NCBI RefSeq assembly: GCF_900635775.1 | Contig: NZ_LR134167.1 | Location: 2,141,001-2,205,000, forward strand | DNA from: Avibacterium volantium | GTDB taxonomy: Bacteria > Pseudomonadota > Gammaproteobacteria > Enterobacterales > Pasteurellaceae | Direction of reading: 5' to 3' | Length of the DNA: 64,000 bases | Shown here: in pieces, positions 45,895-56,214 of the stretch | Position numbering within the stretch: the first letter of the stretch is position 1 | Layout of the letters: each line of letters begins with the position of its first letter | Notes under the pieces: model-generated | The model's database searches: none | The model's input: only the letters and a program-made list of their open reading frames with translations | What the model was told of the DNA's origin: nothing | Translations under genes and position numbers: made by a program

Positions 45895-46695
45895 ATGAAG
45901 AAAACGAACAATTTCACCACACAAAAACAAGTTGGTGTGTGGAAACAAGGTGAAAATTATGAATGTGTTTGGTTTGATGAAAAAAATCAACCACAAGCCT
46001 GTACCCTATCTTCACCAATTTCCTTGCCACAACTTGCCGCACAGCTTATACCACAATCAAGCAATAATGCCTTGAAAACAATAAAATTTATCACCGCAAT
46101 TTCACCACAATACACTTGGATCAAAAATCTGTTATTGCCACAAATTTTAACTGCCGCAGAATGTGAGCAACAATGTCGATTTTTATTATCGCAAGAATTG
46201 CCCCTTCCCCTTGAAGAAATCTGGTTTGATTATCAATCAGAACCGCTCAAGCAAGGCTTCAAACTAAGTATTTTTGCCATAAAAAAACAAACTGCCTTGG
46301 ATTATCTCAACGCTTACGCCCCTTTTCCTATTCAAGTATTGGATTGCTGTATCCACGCGATAATCCGCGCCTTTCAATATCTCACAGGGGCTAGCACGGA
46401 AAAACAGGTGCTTTTTCTTTACCGAGATAAGCAACACACCTTTGCCGTTCAGCCCAACGCCTCAGCGGTTCAATTTATACAACAAACTGACAAAAATCTC
46501 ACCGCACTTGCTGAAATGTTCTGCCAGCGTTATTCCTTGCAGCCTGAGCAAATTTATTACTATTGCGATGATTTACCAAACGCCTTGCCTGATCACTGGC
46601 AGAAAGTCGAAACGGATTTGCCCTTTATCGCCTTAGGCAATGCCTTATGGCAACAATCTTTCTGGCAACAGAAAGGAGAAACAAATGGCGATTAA
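45895..46695 (+). CDS. comA: Competence protein ComA (PilM/HofM-like)
   Basis: The product has 266 residues and is the first gene of comABCDE. The weakly conserved actin-like PilM family is suggested by position and by the pattern KFITAISPQYTWIKNLLLP..LPLPLEEIWFDYQ. PilM is the cytoplasmic anchor of type IV pilus assembly. It overlaps comB by 11 bp (GGAGAAACAAATGGCGATTAA). It has a CRP-S site upstream. One uptake signal is inside. Confidence 0.88.
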   Translation: MKKTNNFTTQKQVGVWKQGENYECVWFDEKNQPQACTLSSPISLPQLAAQLIPQSSNNALKTIKFITAISPQYTWIKNLLLPQILTAAECEQQCRFLLSQELPLPLEEIWFDYQSEPLKQGFKLSIFAIKKQTALDYLNAYAPFPIQVLDCCIHAIIRAFQYLTGASTEKQVLFLYRDKQHTFAVQPNASAVQFIQQTDKNLTALAEMFCQRYSLQPEQIYYYCDDLPNALPDHWQKVETDLPFIALGNALWQQSFWQQKGETNGD

Positions 46696-47209
46696 TTTGC
46701 TACCGTGGCGACTGGCAGCACATCATAAAAATATGAAAAAATTATTACTGCGAGCGGGAATTTGCTTCGCCATAAGCCTGGCTTGCCACCTTGCGATGCT
46801 CAACGTTTTACAAGCAGAACAAGCCATCGCGCCACAAAAGAATGCGCAATATGAAACACTTTCTCAAAATTTAAACCAAACTATTGAGCAGATTAGTGCC
46901 TTAAGACAACACTATGTTTATCAGCAAGAACAACAAAGTTTGCCATCGCAAGAGGTTATTCAATTTTTAGACTGGCTTGCTGCGCTTCCTTTGCAACAAG
47001 GAGAATTAAATGACGTGGCGCTTACGCAAGAAAAATTATTGCTCAATGGTTTTACAGAAGATCAACAAGAATTTGAGCAATTACAGCAACGCATCACGCA
47101 ATTAGCGCTATTTAGCCATTCACAACTCACACAATTTCAGCCCACAGGTTCACAGCTGACTTTTGAATTTCAATTAAAAAATGAACAAGATGATGAAGCA
47201 AATTTTTAA
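46685..47209 (+). CDS. comB: Competence protein ComB (PilN/HofN-like)
   Basis: The product has 174 residues from ATG 46685, which follows AAAGGAGA; a longer reading from 46640 runs inside comA. The first residues AINLLPWR are the PilN signature that docks on PilM. One membrane helix (LLRAGICFAISLACHLAML) and a periplasmic coiled coil follow. It is an inner-membrane part of the DNA-uptake pilus machine. It overlaps comC. Confidence 0.9.
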   Translation: MAINLLPWRLAAHHKNMKKLLLRAGICFAISLACHLAMLNVLQAEQAIAPQKNAQYETLSQNLNQTIEQISALRQHYVYQQEQQSLPSQEVIQFLDWLAALPLQQGELNDVALTQEKLLLNGFTEDQQEFEQLQQRITQLALFSHSQLTQFQPTGSQLTFEFQLKNEQDDEANF

Positions 47210-47729
47210 TAATCCGTATAATTTACTCGGCAAGCTCGCCCAGCTTTCAGCTACCAAGCAATACGCTCTATTACTGATTTTTACCTTTTTGCCTCTGTCT
47301 TTTTGGATTATGGAATATCAGCAAATTCAACAACAAAATAGCCAAACAGATCGCCAAATTCTGCAATTAGAACAAGATTTGGTACATCAAAAACAAATTT
47401 TAAGCTCACTACAACAAAATACACAAAATACGTTTACGCCTGAACTCACAAGCGATATTGCCCAAATAAATCAAGTTTTGCGTCCACAGGATTTTCAACT
47501 ACAAGTAAAAAATAGCCAATGGGATTTTTACCAATCTCCTTATTTAACAATGCAATTAATCGGCAATTTCAATAAGTTACGTCAATTTTTGACCGCACTT
47601 TTAGAACGCACGCCGCAACTCAATGTATTACAACTGCATATTTACAAAACACGCGAAAACCCGCTTTCACAACTCTCGCTAATCACAGAAGTTCGTTTTA
47701 AACTTTCTTTACCCAAGGATAAACAATGA
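47181..47729 (+). CDS. comC: Competence protein ComC (PilO/HofO-like)
   Basis: There are 182 residues from 47181; ATGs at 47190 and 47193 are also possible, and none has a strong ribosome site. One membrane helix (YALLLIFTFLPLSFWIM), a coiled coil and a small ferredoxin-like periplasmic domain fit PilO. The stop overlaps comD (ATGA). One uptake signal lies inside. Confidence 0.88.
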   Translation: MNKMMKQIFNNPYNLLGKLAQLSATKQYALLLIFTFLPLSFWIMEYQQIQQQNSQTDRQILQLEQDLVHQKQILSSLQQNTQNTFTPELTSDIAQINQVLRPQDFQLQVKNSQWDFYQSPYLTMQLIGNFNKLRQFLTALLERTPQLNVLQLHIYKTRENPLSQLSLITEVRFKLSLPKDKQ

Positions 47730-48085
47730 AAAAAGCGTTTCTTTTTCTCATACTGCTCAGCCCCTTTGTTTCTGCACAAGATCCTTTTGATAAAACACAG
47801 CGCACAGCACAGGCGGCAATCATCGCTCAGCCAAGTTCTACAAATTGCCCTACACATAAAAAAATCTTGGCGGAAGAGGCTTCTTTTCAACAGCTCAAGT
47901 TAGTTGGAATCATTCAGTTTCCAGAAAACAGCAAAGCAATTTTTACTGATAAAAATCAACAAGTTATGCTTATTCAAAAGGAAGAGGTGGTTGCACAAGA
48001 AAGATTGCAGATTAAGGATATTTCACCACAGCAAATTACACTTTTTGACTGTATGCAATCACAATTTGTTTATTTAACCTTTTAG
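47726..48085 (+). CDS. comD: Competence protein ComD (PilP/HofP-like)
   Basis: The 119-residue protein has an N-terminal signal (AFLFLILLSPFVSAQDPF) and a PilP-like beta domain with QQLKLVGIIQFPENSKAIFTD. PilP links the inner-membrane PilNO to the secretin. It lacks a lipobox. It overlaps comC and is 9 bp before comE. Confidence 0.88.
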   Translation: MKKAFLFLILLSPFVSAQDPFDKTQRTAQAAIIAQPSSTNCPTHKKILAEEASFQQLKLVGIIQFPENSKAIFTDKNQQVMLIQKEEVVAQERLQIKDISPQQITLFDCMQSQFVYLTF

Positions 48086-48094
48086 GAGAAAAAA

Positions 48095-49498
48095 ATGCGA
48101 TTATTAAAGTGCGGTGCGTTTTTTCTGAGTTTTTCATTATTTGCCAGCGCAAGCGAAAAACCAAGCGAAACCTTTTCAATTCGCTTACAGCAAGCCCCTT
48201 TGGTACAGACCGTGCAACAGCTCGCAGCACAACAGAAGGTTAATTTAGTGATCGATGACGAATTGCAAGGTTCAATTTCGTTACAACTGCAACAAACAAC
48301 CCTCGCGCAATTTTTGCAAGTGGTTGCCAAAATAAAGCAGCTCCAATTCTGGCAGGAAAACGGTATTTATTATCTCAGTAAAGCCCCACAAAATTCTTCG
48401 CCAGAAGTAGCCAATAATCTTCCTACTGAATTTGTAGATACATTGCCTGAGCCAGCACTTCCCAGATTATCAACAATGACAATAAAATTGCACTATGCCA
48501 AAGCGTCTGAAGTGATGAAAACGCTCACTTCGGGCAGTGGCTCGTTGCTTTCAGCAAATGGCAGTATGAGTTTTGATGATCGCAGTAACCTATTGATTAT
48601 TAAAGATGAAAAAGCCATATTAAACCAAATGAAACGCTTGGTTACGGAAATGGATAAGCCCATTGAACAAATTGCTATTGAAGCGCGCATTGTTACTATT
48701 AGTGATGAAAGTTTGAAAGAACTTGGCGTGCGTTGGGGGATTTTTACGCCAACAGATGCCAGCCATAAAGTAATGGGTAGCCTGAATGCGAATGGTTTTG
48801 CCAATATTACTGATAATCTCAACGTCAATTTCGCTACCACCAACACCCCAGCAGGCTCGGTGGCGTTGCAGATTGCCAAAATTAATGGAAGATTGCTTGA
48901 TTTAGAATTAACCGCCTTGGAGCGAGAAAATAGCGTAGAAATTATCGCTAGCCCAAGTTTGCTTACCACTAATAAGAAAAGTGCGAGTATTAAGCAAGGG
49001 ACGGAAATTCCTTATGTGGTGAATAATAATAAAAATGACAGCCAGAGCATTGAGTTTCGCGAAGCGGTGCTGGGGCTAGAAGTAACGCCACATTTATCCA
49101 AAAATAACGGCATTTTGTTGGATTTGGTGGTGAGCCAAAATGCCCCTGGTGGGCGTGTGGCTTATGGCGAAAACGAAGTCATTGCTATTGATAAGCAAGA
49201 AATTAACACGCAAGTTTTTGCACAAGATGGGGAAACCATTGTGCTAGGTGGTATCTTTCACGATACCATTACCAAAGCCTTAGATAAAGTGCCTGTGCTG
49301 GGTGATATTCCTGTGATTAAACGCTTGTTTAGTAAAGAAGTAGAGCGTCATCAAAAACGGGAATTGGTGATTTTCGTCACACCGCATTTGATCAAAAAAG
49401 GGCAACAGGCCGAAAAACAAAGTGCGGTGAAAAATCCGCCAAAAAATCACCGCACTTCGTCATCTTCTAGCAAGATTTCGCACAAATCTGGTAAATAA
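48095..49498 (+). CDS. comE: Competence secretin ComE (PilQ/HofQ-like)
   Basis: The 467-residue outer-membrane secretin has a signal peptide ending near FASA, a secretin N0/STN domain (FSIRLQQAPLVQTVQQLAAQQK) and N1 domains. The secretin core follows (EIIASPSLLTTNKKSASIKQGTEIPY, LGLEVTPHL, TIVLGGIF, VPVLGDIPVIKRLFS). It forms the pore through which transforming DNA or the pilus passes. A Ser/Lys-rich tail is partly encoded by two opposed uptake signals. No comF follows. Confidence 0.95.
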   Translation: MRLLKCGAFFLSFSLFASASEKPSETFSIRLQQAPLVQTVQQLAAQQKVNLVIDDELQGSISLQLQQTTLAQFLQVVAKIKQLQFWQENGIYYLSKAPQNSSPEVANNLPTEFVDTLPEPALPRLSTMTIKLHYAKASEVMKTLTSGSGSLLSANGSMSFDDRSNLLIIKDEKAILNQMKRLVTEMDKPIEQIAIEARIVTISDESLKELGVRWGIFTPTDASHKVMGSLNANGFANITDNLNVNFATTNTPAGSVALQIAKINGRLLDLELTALERENSVEIIASPSLLTTNKKSASIKQGTEIPYVVNNNKNDSQSIEFREAVLGLEVTPHLSKNNGILLDLVVSQNAPGGRVAYGENEVIAIDKQEINTQVFAQDGETIVLGGIFHDTITKALDKVPVLGDIPVIKRLFSKEVERHQKRELVIFVTPHLIKKGQQAEKQSAVKNPPKNHRTSSSSSKISHKSGK

Positions 49499-49570
49499 AT
49501 CTGCTTTGACGGTTGAAAAAGGTGGGCATTTATTGAGATAATCCCCATTATTTTTTGGGTGATCTTTTAG

Positions 49571-49604
49571 CAACCATATTCGATTTTGTGGTTGTCTTTT
49601 TATT
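49571..49604 (+). terminator. Probable terminator after comE
   Basis: CAACCA...TGGTTG with a 12-nt loop is followed by TCTTTTTATTT. The stem is short, so it may be weak. Confidence 0.45.
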
Positions 49605-49654
49605 TGTCGGAAAGATCAATTATTTTAAATTTTATTAAAGAAGAACAACGAAAA

Positions 49655-50182
49655 ATGGCAGAGAAACGTAATATTTTCTTAGTAGGCCCAATGGGAGCAG
49701 GGAAAAGCACTATTGGTCGTCAATTAGCGCAAATGTTAGGAATGGATTTTATTGATACAGATGCGGAAATTGAACAACGTGCTGGCGCTGACATTAGCTG
49801 GATTTTTGATGTTGAAGGTGAAGAAGGCTTCCGCAAACGCGAAGAACGTATTATTAATGAATTAACACAAAAACAAGGCATTGTGCTTTCCACAGGCGGC
49901 GGTGCGGTGATGTCAAAAGAAAACCGTAATCACCTTTCTGCCCGTGGCATCGTGATCTATTTAGAAACCACGGTGGAAAAACAATTCCAACGTACTCAAC
50001 GTGATAAAAAACGTCCATTATTGCAAGATGTGGAAGATCCGCGTCAAGTGTTAGAAGATCTATCAAAAATTCGTAATCCGCTCTATCAAGAAGTGGCGGA
50101 TATTACCTTACCTACTGATGATCAAAGTGCCAAAGTAATGGCAAATCAAATTGTTGATTTAATTGAAAATATCAACGGCTAA
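49655..50182 (+). CDS. aroK: Shikimate kinase I
   Basis: There are 175 residues from ATG 49655; a longer frame from 49586 has no homology-like sequence and crosses the terminator. The P-loop GPMGAGKST is followed by the shikimate-binding [11 protein letters not shown] and STGGGAVM. It phosphorylates shikimate in chorismate synthesis. aroB follows 17 bp downstream. Confidence 0.97.
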   Translation: MAEKRNIFLVGPMGAGKSTIGRQLAQMLGMDFIDTDAEIEQRAGADISWIFDVEGEEGFRKREERIINELTQKQGIVLSTGGGAVMSKENRNHLSARGIVIYLETTVEKQFQRTQRDKKRPLLQDVEDPRQVLEDLSKIRNPLYQEVADITLPTDDQSAKVMANQIVDLIENING

Positions 50183-50199
50183 TTAAGCAAAAGGAAAAA

Positions 50200-51291
50200 A
50201 TGATGTTGTGCGTAAATGTTGAATTAAAAGAACGCCGTTATCCTATTTATATCGGCGCAGGCCTGCTTTCTGATCCGAGTGTTTATCCCCTAAAATCGGG
50301 TGATAAAGTGATGATCGTGAGCAATCCAACTATTGCACAACATTATCTTGCGCAGGTAACGAAAACCTTGGCGGAATTGGGCTGTCAGGTTGATCACCTG
50401 TTATTGCCTGATGGGGAACAATACAAAAATCTTGAGTCGCTTAATCTGATTTTTACCGCCTTATTAGAAAAAAATCACGGCCGCGATACCACCTTAATTG
50501 CTCTAGGTGGCGGTGTGATTGGTGATGTAGTGGGCTATGCCGCAGCTAGTTATCAACGTGGTGTGCGTTTTATCCAAATTCCAACTACCTTACTTGCGCA
50601 AGTGGATTCTTCTGTGGGGGGGAAAACCGCAGTTAATCACCCTTTAGGTAAAAATATGATTGGGGCGTTTTATCAGCCTTGCACCGTGATTGTCGATACG
50701 CTCACCTTGAATACCTTGCCAAAACGCGAAGTCAATGCTGGTTTAGCGGAAGTGATTAAATATGGCGCGATTTTAGATTATCCTTTCTTTGAATGGCTAG
50801 AACAGCACATTGATGAATTGGTTGCTCTTGAACAAGCGCCGTTGCAGCAATGTATCGCACGTTGTTGTCAAATTAAAGCGGACGTGGTGGCAAGAGATGA
50901 AACAGAAAAAGGCGATCGCGCATTGCTCAACTTAGGCCATACTTTTGGCCACGCCATTGAAACCCATTTAGGCTATGGGCAATGGCTACATGGTGAAGCC
51001 GTAGCCGCGGGTTCAATGATGGCGGCTGCGCTTTCTGAAATGTTAGGGGATTTATCAGTGCAAGATGTCGGGCGTTTAGAAAAGCTCTTTGCACGCGCTA
51101 ATTTGCCAACCCTTTCGCCAGATACAATGCAACCCGAAGATTATTTACCGCATATGATGCGCGATAAAAAAGTGCTAGCAGGCAAGTTACGCCTTGTATT
51201 GTTAAAATCGCTCGGGCAAGCTTATGTGGCGAGCGATAGCGACAAAGATCTTGTTCTCGCCGCCATTGCACGTTGCACACAAACTGACTGA
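50200..51291 (+). CDS. aroB: 3-dehydroquinate synthase
   Basis: The 363-residue NAD- and metal-dependent enzyme of the shikimate pathway holds the conserved [37 protein letters not shown] and metal ligands in [17 protein letters not shown] precedes the ATG. It forms an operon with aroK and dam. The usual damX between aroB and dam is absent. Confidence 0.97.
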   Translation: MMLCVNVELKERRYPIYIGAGLLSDPSVYPLKSGDKVMIVSNPTIAQHYLAQVTKTLAELGCQVDHLLLPDGEQYKNLESLNLIFTALLEKNHGRDTTLIALGGGVIGDVVGYAAASYQRGVRFIQIPTTLLAQVDSSVGGKTAVNHPLGKNMIGAFYQPCTVIVDTLTLNTLPKREVNAGLAEVIKYGAILDYPFFEWLEQHIDELVALEQAPLQQCIARCCQIKADVVARDETEKGDRALLNLGHTFGHAIETHLGYGQWLHGEAVAAGSMMAAALSEMLGDLSVQDVGRLEKLFARANLPTLSPDTMQPEDYLPHMMRDKKVLAGKLRLVLLKSLGQAYVASDSDKDLVLAAIARCTQTD

Positions 51292-51296
51292 TCTCA

Positions 51297-52163
51297 ATGT
51301 ATCCTGATGCGACAATTTTCCCACAACAAAAATACCGCCCTTTTCTAAAATGGGCGGGGGGAAAGTTTCGTCTTACGGATCAAATCAATAAATTATTTCC
51401 TAAGAAAAAACAATGTCTTATTGAACCTTTCGTGGGGGCAGGGGCTGTTTTTTTGAATAGCCAATTTGAACGCTATATTTTGGTGGATATTAATGCGGAT
51501 TTGATCAATCTATTTAACACCGTTAAACAAGATGTCAATTTGTATATTGAAGCGGTGAAAACCGTCTTTTTTCACCCTGATGCGAATACGCCAGACTATT
51601 ATTACGCACGGCGCGCTCAGTTTAATCAATCCACCAATAACTTTGAGCGTTCTGTGTTGTTTTTGTATCTCAATCGCTTTGGATTCAATGGCTTATGTCG
51701 TTACAACAGCAAAAACGAGTTTAACGTGCCATTTGGACGCTATAAAACTCATTATTTCCCCGAAATTGAGCTACGCTATTTTGCCCATAAAGCACAAAGT
51801 GCGGTGTTTATTTGCGCAGATTTTCACGAAGCCTTTAAATTTGCTGATGAAAATTCCGTGATCTATTGCGATCCGCCTTATGCACCGCTCAAACAAGAAA
51901 GCAATTTCACCAGTTATGCTGGCAATGAATTTTCGTTAGACCACCAGAAAGCCTTGGCTGAATTGGCACACCGCACAGCAAGGGAACGACAAATTCCGGT
52001 GCTAATTTCTAATCACGATACCAAATTTACCCGTCAAATCTACCACGGGGCGAAAATTAAACGCTTAAAAGTGCAACGCTCTATCAGCCAAGCTTCGCAC
52101 AAACGAATTAAGGTAAACGAGCTGATCGCCAGCTTTCACGGGCAAAAGACTCAACGTGGCTGA
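51297..52163 (+). CDS. dam: DNA adenine methylase Dam
   Basis: The 288-residue enzyme methylates adenine in GATC. The motif order is FLKWAGGKFRL (SAM motif I), FVGAGAVFLN and the catalytic CDPPYAPL. The start lies 5 bp after the aroB stop. Its 3' end overlaps the convergent DUF721 gene by about 13 bp. It functions in mismatch repair and in timing of replication and transcription. Confidence 0.97.
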   Translation: MYPDATIFPQQKYRPFLKWAGGKFRLTDQINKLFPKKKQCLIEPFVGAGAVFLNSQFERYILVDINADLINLFNTVKQDVNLYIEAVKTVFFHPDANTPDYYYARRAQFNQSTNNFERSVLFLYLNRFGFNGLCRYNSKNEFNVPFGRYKTHYFPEIELRYFAHKAQSAVFICADFHEAFKFADENSVIYCDPPYAPLKQESNFTSYAGNEFSLDHQKALAELAHRTARERQIPVLISNHDTKFTRQIYHGAKIKRLKVQRSISQASHKRIKVNELIASFHGQKTQRG

Positions 52164-52465
52164 GTGATTAAGGCGGGATTGACTTTAAATTGAAGTTGCT
52201 GAATCTGCGGATTTAGGCCCTGCACTTTTGCCAAGAGATCTTTTTCTTTGAATAACAAACTTTGGCGTACCATCGCATTTGCCACTTCAATCACCAACGT
52301 GGTTTCGGAAAAATTGGCAACACGATAAAAGCCTTTAAATTGATTGGGAAATAGGCGTTCTACTTGCTCGTTCAGTTGTTGTAACAAAATGCCTTTTTGC
52401 ATAATTTTGCCTAGGCTGGAATTTTCTAGCACATCTTGTACGTTGGTTGGTTTACTGTATCGCAT
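52151..52465 (-). CDS. DciA-like DUF721 protein
   Basis: The 104-residue DUF721 protein has a compact KH-like fold with ANAMVRQSLLFKEKDLLAKV. Related DciA proteins help load the replicative helicase DnaB in many bacteria; in Pasteurellaceae and enterics that carry DnaC the role is unclear. It converges on dam and overlaps it. It starts divergently from secM. Confidence 0.85.
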   Translation of the reverse strand: MRYSKPTNVQDVLENSSLGKIMQKGILLQQLNEQVERLFPNQFKGFYRVANFSETTLVIEVANAMVRQSLLFKEKDLLAKVQGLNPQIQQLQFKVNPALITQPR

Positions 52466-52571
52466 CGCTTGTTTTCGGCTTTTTTGCCCTAATATTACAC
52501 ATCAGAATAAGACATTGTAGTGATTTTCCGCTACAATAACAGCGAATTTTTAATTAAAAATAAGTTACCGA

Positions 52572-52883
52572 ATGATTTCATCTAAAAGCACACAGCATTT
52601 TTGGTCGCAATTACTACTCAGTATGATTGCGATCTTTGCCTTGCCTAATGCGCAAGGCGTGGAAAATGCTGGGCTTGCCTGTGAAAACTATTCGCGCGAA
52701 CAGCGCCAAATGCAACAGCTTGCTTGTCATCAGCGAGTTGCTCACAAACAAATTATTCAACAGCAACAAAAACCAAGCAAAAAAAGTTTTGTTGCGCCGA
52801 AAATTCTCACTAAAAAAGCACCGCACTTTGTTTTTCCTGTACTCAGTGCCGCCACGCCGATCCGTGCAGGCCCTACGGCTTAA
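52572..52883 (+). CDS. secM: Secretion monitor SecM, divergent arrest peptide
   Basis: The 103-residue product has a long Sec signal peptide (QHFWSQLLLSMIAIFALPNAQG) and a short, poorly conserved middle. The C-terminus reads FVFPVLSAATPIRAGPTA. The IRAGP core matches the E. coli SecM stall motif (GIRAGP), but the upstream FxxxxWIxxxxG pattern is not kept and a Pro precedes IRAGP. That resembles the PIRxxP-type arrest reported for another Pasteurellaceae SecM (Mannheimia). Position directly before secA settles the call. Uptake-signal DNA encodes part of the middle region. Confidence 0.85.
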   Translation: MISSKSTQHFWSQLLLSMIAIFALPNAQGVENAGLACENYSREQRQMQQLACHQRVAHKQIIQQQQKPSKKSFVAPKILTKKAPHFVFPVLSAATPIRAGPTA

Positions 52884-52913
52884 CCTTTCTTTCTAGTAAA
52901 TACCTTTTAACTG

Positions 52914-52933
52914 ATTTCAGCAACCGCTGAAAT
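52914..52933 (+). promoter_or_regulatory. secM-secA intergenic hairpin
   Basis: ATTTCAGC-AACC-GCTGAAAT is an 8-bp perfect stem lying 35 bp before the secA start. In E. coli, a hairpin in this gap hides the secA ribosome site until SecM stalls. Here the stem does not itself cover the start, so other pairings would be needed. Confidence 0.55.
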
Positions 52934-52968
52934 TGAATTTAACCTATTGATATAAAAGAAATAAAATT

Positions 52969-55686
52969 ATGTTTAGAACTATTTTTACAAAAATTTTTGG
53001 TAGCCGTAATGATCGCATTCTGCGCCGTTTGAATAAACAAGTGATCAAAATTAACAAAATGGAGCCGGAGTTTGAAGCCTTAAGCGATGAACAGTTGCAA
53101 GGCAAAACAGCAGAATTTCGTGAGCGCTTAAAAAATGGTGAAAGCCTACAAAGCTTATTGCCAGAAGCCTTTGCCACCGTGCGTGAAGCGAGTAAACGTG
53201 TACTAGGTATGCGCCATTTTGATGTGCAGCTCATTGGCGGTATGGTGCTGAATAATCGTTGCATCGCAGAAATGCGCACAGGGGAAGGGAAAACCCTTAC
53301 CGCAACCTTGCCTTGCTATCTTAATGCTTTAACAGGAAAAGGCGTTCACGTTGTTACGGTGAATGATTACCTTGCGCGCCGCGATGCGGAAACTAACCGC
53401 CCATTATTTGAATTTTTAGGGATGACCGTTGGGGTAAACGTGCCGGGCTTGCCAGCAGAAGAAAAACGTGCTGCCTATGCTGCGGATATTACCTATGCCA
53501 CTAACAGTGAATTAGGTTTTGATTATTTGCGTGATAATTTAGCTCATTCAGCACAAGATCGCTTCCAAAAAGAGCTTTATTACGCTTTGGTTGATGAAGT
53601 GGATTCTATTTTGATTGACGAAGCGCGTACACCGTTGATCATTTCAGGGCCTGCGGAAGACAGTTCAGAACTTTATATTGCCATTGATAAATTGATTCCT
53701 CATTTAATCAAACAAGATAAAGAAGACACCGAAGAATACCAAGGTGATGGTGATTACACCTTGGATCTGAAAAGCAAACAGGCGTATCTCACAGAACGTG
53801 GGCAAGAAAAAATCGAGCAATGGCTGATTGATCAAGGCCTGATGCAAGAAACCGAATCTCTGTATTCCCCTGCTAAAGTCACGTTGTTACACCACGTTTA
53901 TGCCGCATTGCGCGCCCATACATTGTTTGAACGTGATGTGGATTACATTGTAAAAGATGGCGAAATTATCATTGTTGATGAGCATACAGGACGCACAATG
54001 GCAGGTCGCCGTTGGTCAGAAGGTTTACACCAAGCTATTGAAGCAAAAGAAGGTGTGCCAATTCAAAATGAAAACCAAACGGTCGCTTCTATCACTTACC
54101 AAAACTATTTCCGTCTTTATGAAAAATTAGCCGGAATGACAGGGACAGCGGACACCGAAGCCTTTGAATTCCAACAAATTTATGGCTTGGAAACCATTGT
54201 GATCCCAACTAATCGCCCAATGATTCGCGATGATCGCACGGATTTAATGTTTGAAAATGAACAATACAAATTTGCTGCGATTATTGAAGAAATTAAGGAT
54301 TGCATTGCGCGTAACCAACCCGTGCTGGTGGGAACGGCGTCTATCGAAAAATCAGAATTGCTATCTGATGCTTTAACCAAAGCAGGCATTAAGCATAGCG
54401 TATTAAACGCAAAATTCCACGCCCAAGAAGCGGAAATTATTGCCAATGCAGGTTATCCTGGGGCAGTAACCATTGCCACCAATATGGCAGGACGTGGTAC
54501 AGATATTGTGCTTGGTGGTAACTGGAAAGCTGAAGTGGCGAAATTGGATAACCCAACAGAAGCGCAAATTGAAGAAATCAAAGCCAAATGGCAAGAACGC
54601 CACGATATTGTAAAACAAGCGGGTGGCTTGCATATTATCGGTACGGAACGCCACGAATCACGCCGTATTGATAACCAGCTGCGTGGACGTTCAGGCCGCC
54701 AAGGCGACCCAGGTTCATCACGTTTTTACTTATCCTTAGACGATGCGTTAATGCGTATTTACTTAAACGAAGGTAAGCTCAATATGATGCGCAAAGCCTT
54801 CAGCACACCAGGTGAAGCAATGGAATCGAAATTGCTCACGAAAGTGATCGCTTCTGCGCAAGCAAAAGTTGAAGCGCATAACTTTGACGGTCGTAAAAAT
54901 CTATTAGAATTTGATGACGTTGCCAACGATCAACGCCACGCGATTTATCAACAACGTAATGAGCTGTTGGATAACGAAAACATCGCTGACACCATTGAAG
55001 TGATCCGCCAAGATGTCTTCAACAGCGTGATTGATCAATATATTCCACCAAATTCCTTAGAAGAAATGTGGGATATTCCGGGGCTAGAACAGCGTTTAAG
55101 ACAAGATTTCGCTTTAGACTTACCAATCAGCCAATGGTTGGAAGAAAATAATGCCTTGCACGAAGAAACCTTGCGCGAGCGTATTATTGACGCGGCAGTT
55201 GCGGAATATAAACGTAAAGAAGAACTGGTTGGTTCAGAGTCAATGCGTCATTTTGAAAAAGGTGTAATGCTGCAAACCCTTGATGAACTTTGGAAAGAAC
55301 ATTTATCTGCAATGGATCACCTACGCCGTGGTATTCACTTGCGTGGCTATGCACAAAAAGATCCAAAACAAGAGTATAAAAAAGAATCTTTCCAAATGTT
55401 CACGGATATGCTTGATTCCTTGAAATTGAGTGTGATTACCACCTTAAGCCGAGTTCAAATTCGTACTCAAGAAGAAATTGAGCAAGCAGAAAGATTGCAG
55501 CAAGAAATGGCAGCGCGTGAGCAAGCAAAAATGCAATATAACACCGCTGATGATCAGCAAGCTCAAGGAGAGCAAACGCCATTGCCACCATCAGATCGTA
55601 AGATTGGGCGTAATGAACCTTGCCCTTGCGGTTCTGGTAAGAAATACAAACATTGCCACGGCAATCGCGCGGCGAAATATAGTTAA
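52969..55686 (+). CDS. secA: Preprotein translocase ATPase SecA
   Basis: The 905-residue motor of Sec export carries Walker [14 protein letters not shown], the DEAD motif [35 protein letters not shown] and helicase motif [14 protein letters not shown]. The zinc-binding C-terminal tail [14 protein letters not shown] is present. It follows secM by about 85 bp. mutT lies beyond an uptake-signal terminator. It is full length. Confidence 0.98.
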   Translation: MFRTIFTKIFGSRNDRILRRLNKQVIKINKMEPEFEALSDEQLQGKTAEFRERLKNGESLQSLLPEAFATVREASKRVLGMRHFDVQLIGGMVLNNRCIAEMRTGEGKTLTATLPCYLNALTGKGVHVVTVNDYLARRDAETNRPLFEFLGMTVGVNVPGLPAEEKRAAYAADITYATNSELGFDYLRDNLAHSAQDRFQKELYYALVDEVDSILIDEARTPLIISGPAEDSSELYIAIDKLIPHLIKQDKEDTEEYQGDGDYTLDLKSKQAYLTERGQEKIEQWLIDQGLMQETESLYSPAKVTLLHHVYAALRAHTLFERDVDYIVKDGEIIIVDEHTGRTMAGRRWSEGLHQAIEAKEGVPIQNENQTVASITYQNYFRLYEKLAGMTGTADTEAFEFQQIYGLETIVIPTNRPMIRDDRTDLMFENEQYKFAAIIEEIKDCIARNQPVLVGTASIEKSELLSDALTKAGIKHSVLNAKFHAQEAEIIANAGYPGAVTIATNMAGRGTDIVLGGNWKAEVAKLDNPTEAQIEEIKAKWQERHDIVKQAGGLHIIGTERHESRRIDNQLRGRSGRQGDPGSSRFYLSLDDALMRIYLNEGKLNMMRKAFSTPGEAMESKLLTKVIASAQAKVEAHNFDGRKNLLEFDDVANDQRHAIYQQRNELLDNENIADTIEVIRQDVFNSVIDQYIPPNSLEEMWDIPGLEQRLRQDFALDLPISQWLEENNALHEETLRERIIDAAVAEYKRKEELVGSESMRHFEKGVMLQTLDELWKEHLSAMDHLRRGIHLRGYAQKDPKQEYKKESFQMFTDMLDSLKLSVITTLSRVQIRTQEEIEQAERLQQEMAAREQAKMQYNTADDQQAQGEQTPLPPSDRKIGRNEPCPCGSGKKYKHCHGNRAAKYS

Positions 55687-55698
55687 TCCATAAAATAT

Positions 55699-55738
55699 AA
55701 AGTGCGGTGAAAAATTTTTGATTTTTTTACCGCACTTT
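55699..55738 (+). terminator. Uptake-signal palindrome terminator of secA
   Basis: AAAGTGCGGT and ACCGCACTTT are opposed Hin uptake signals 20 bp apart, forming a stem directly after secA. Such pairs are known to serve as terminators. Confidence 0.8.
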
Positions 55739-55754
55739 TGATTAAGGAGAAAAA

Positions 55755-56156
55755 ATGGCGAAACCCATTATCCAAGTAGCAGCAGGTATTATTCGTAATG
55801 AATTTGGGCAGATTTATCTCACTCAACGCCTTGAGGGACAAGATTTTGCTCAAGCCCTAGAATTCCCCGGTGGAAAAGTTGATAAAGGTGAAACACCCGA
55901 ACAAGCTCTTGCTAGAGAGCTAGAAGAAGAAATTGGTATTCATATTCTCAACGCCAGCTTATTTGAGCGTTTTACCTTTGAATATCCGTCCAAGATCATT
56001 CAATTTTCTTTTTACCTTGTAGAACAATGGGTGGGTGAACCCTTTGGACGAGAAGGGCAAGAGGGAATGTGGATTGCGCAATCTGAACTTGATGCCAGCC
56101 AATTTCCCCCAGCGAACAGCAAACTTATTCAACGCTTATTGGCTGAAAATGCATAA
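55755..56156 (+). CDS. mutT: 8-oxo-dGTP diphosphatase MutT
   Basis: The 133-residue Nudix hydrolase removes 8-oxo-dGTP from the nucleotide pool. The Nudix box GGKVDKGETPEQALARELEE with following EIGI fits Gx5Ex7REUxEExGU. The order secM-secA-mutT matches E. coli. AAGGAG precedes the ATG. Confidence 0.97.
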   Translation: MAKPIIQVAAGIIRNEFGQIYLTQRLEGQDFAQALEFPGGKVDKGETPEQALARELEEEIGIHILNASLFERFTFEYPSKIIQFSFYLVEQWVGEPFGREGQEGMWIAQSELDASQFPPANSKLIQRLLAENA

Positions 56157-56170
56157 TTTATCGATAACAA

Positions 56171-56203
56171 AAAAAGCATTATGTGGACAACATAATGCTT
56201 TTT
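56171..56203 (+). terminator. Rho-independent terminator of mutT
   Basis: The stem AAAAAGCATTATG/CATAATGCTTTTT is a 13-bp perfect match. It lies between mutT and the convergent small ORF and can serve both strands. Confidence 0.88.
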
Positions 56204-56214
56204 CATTTCACTCC

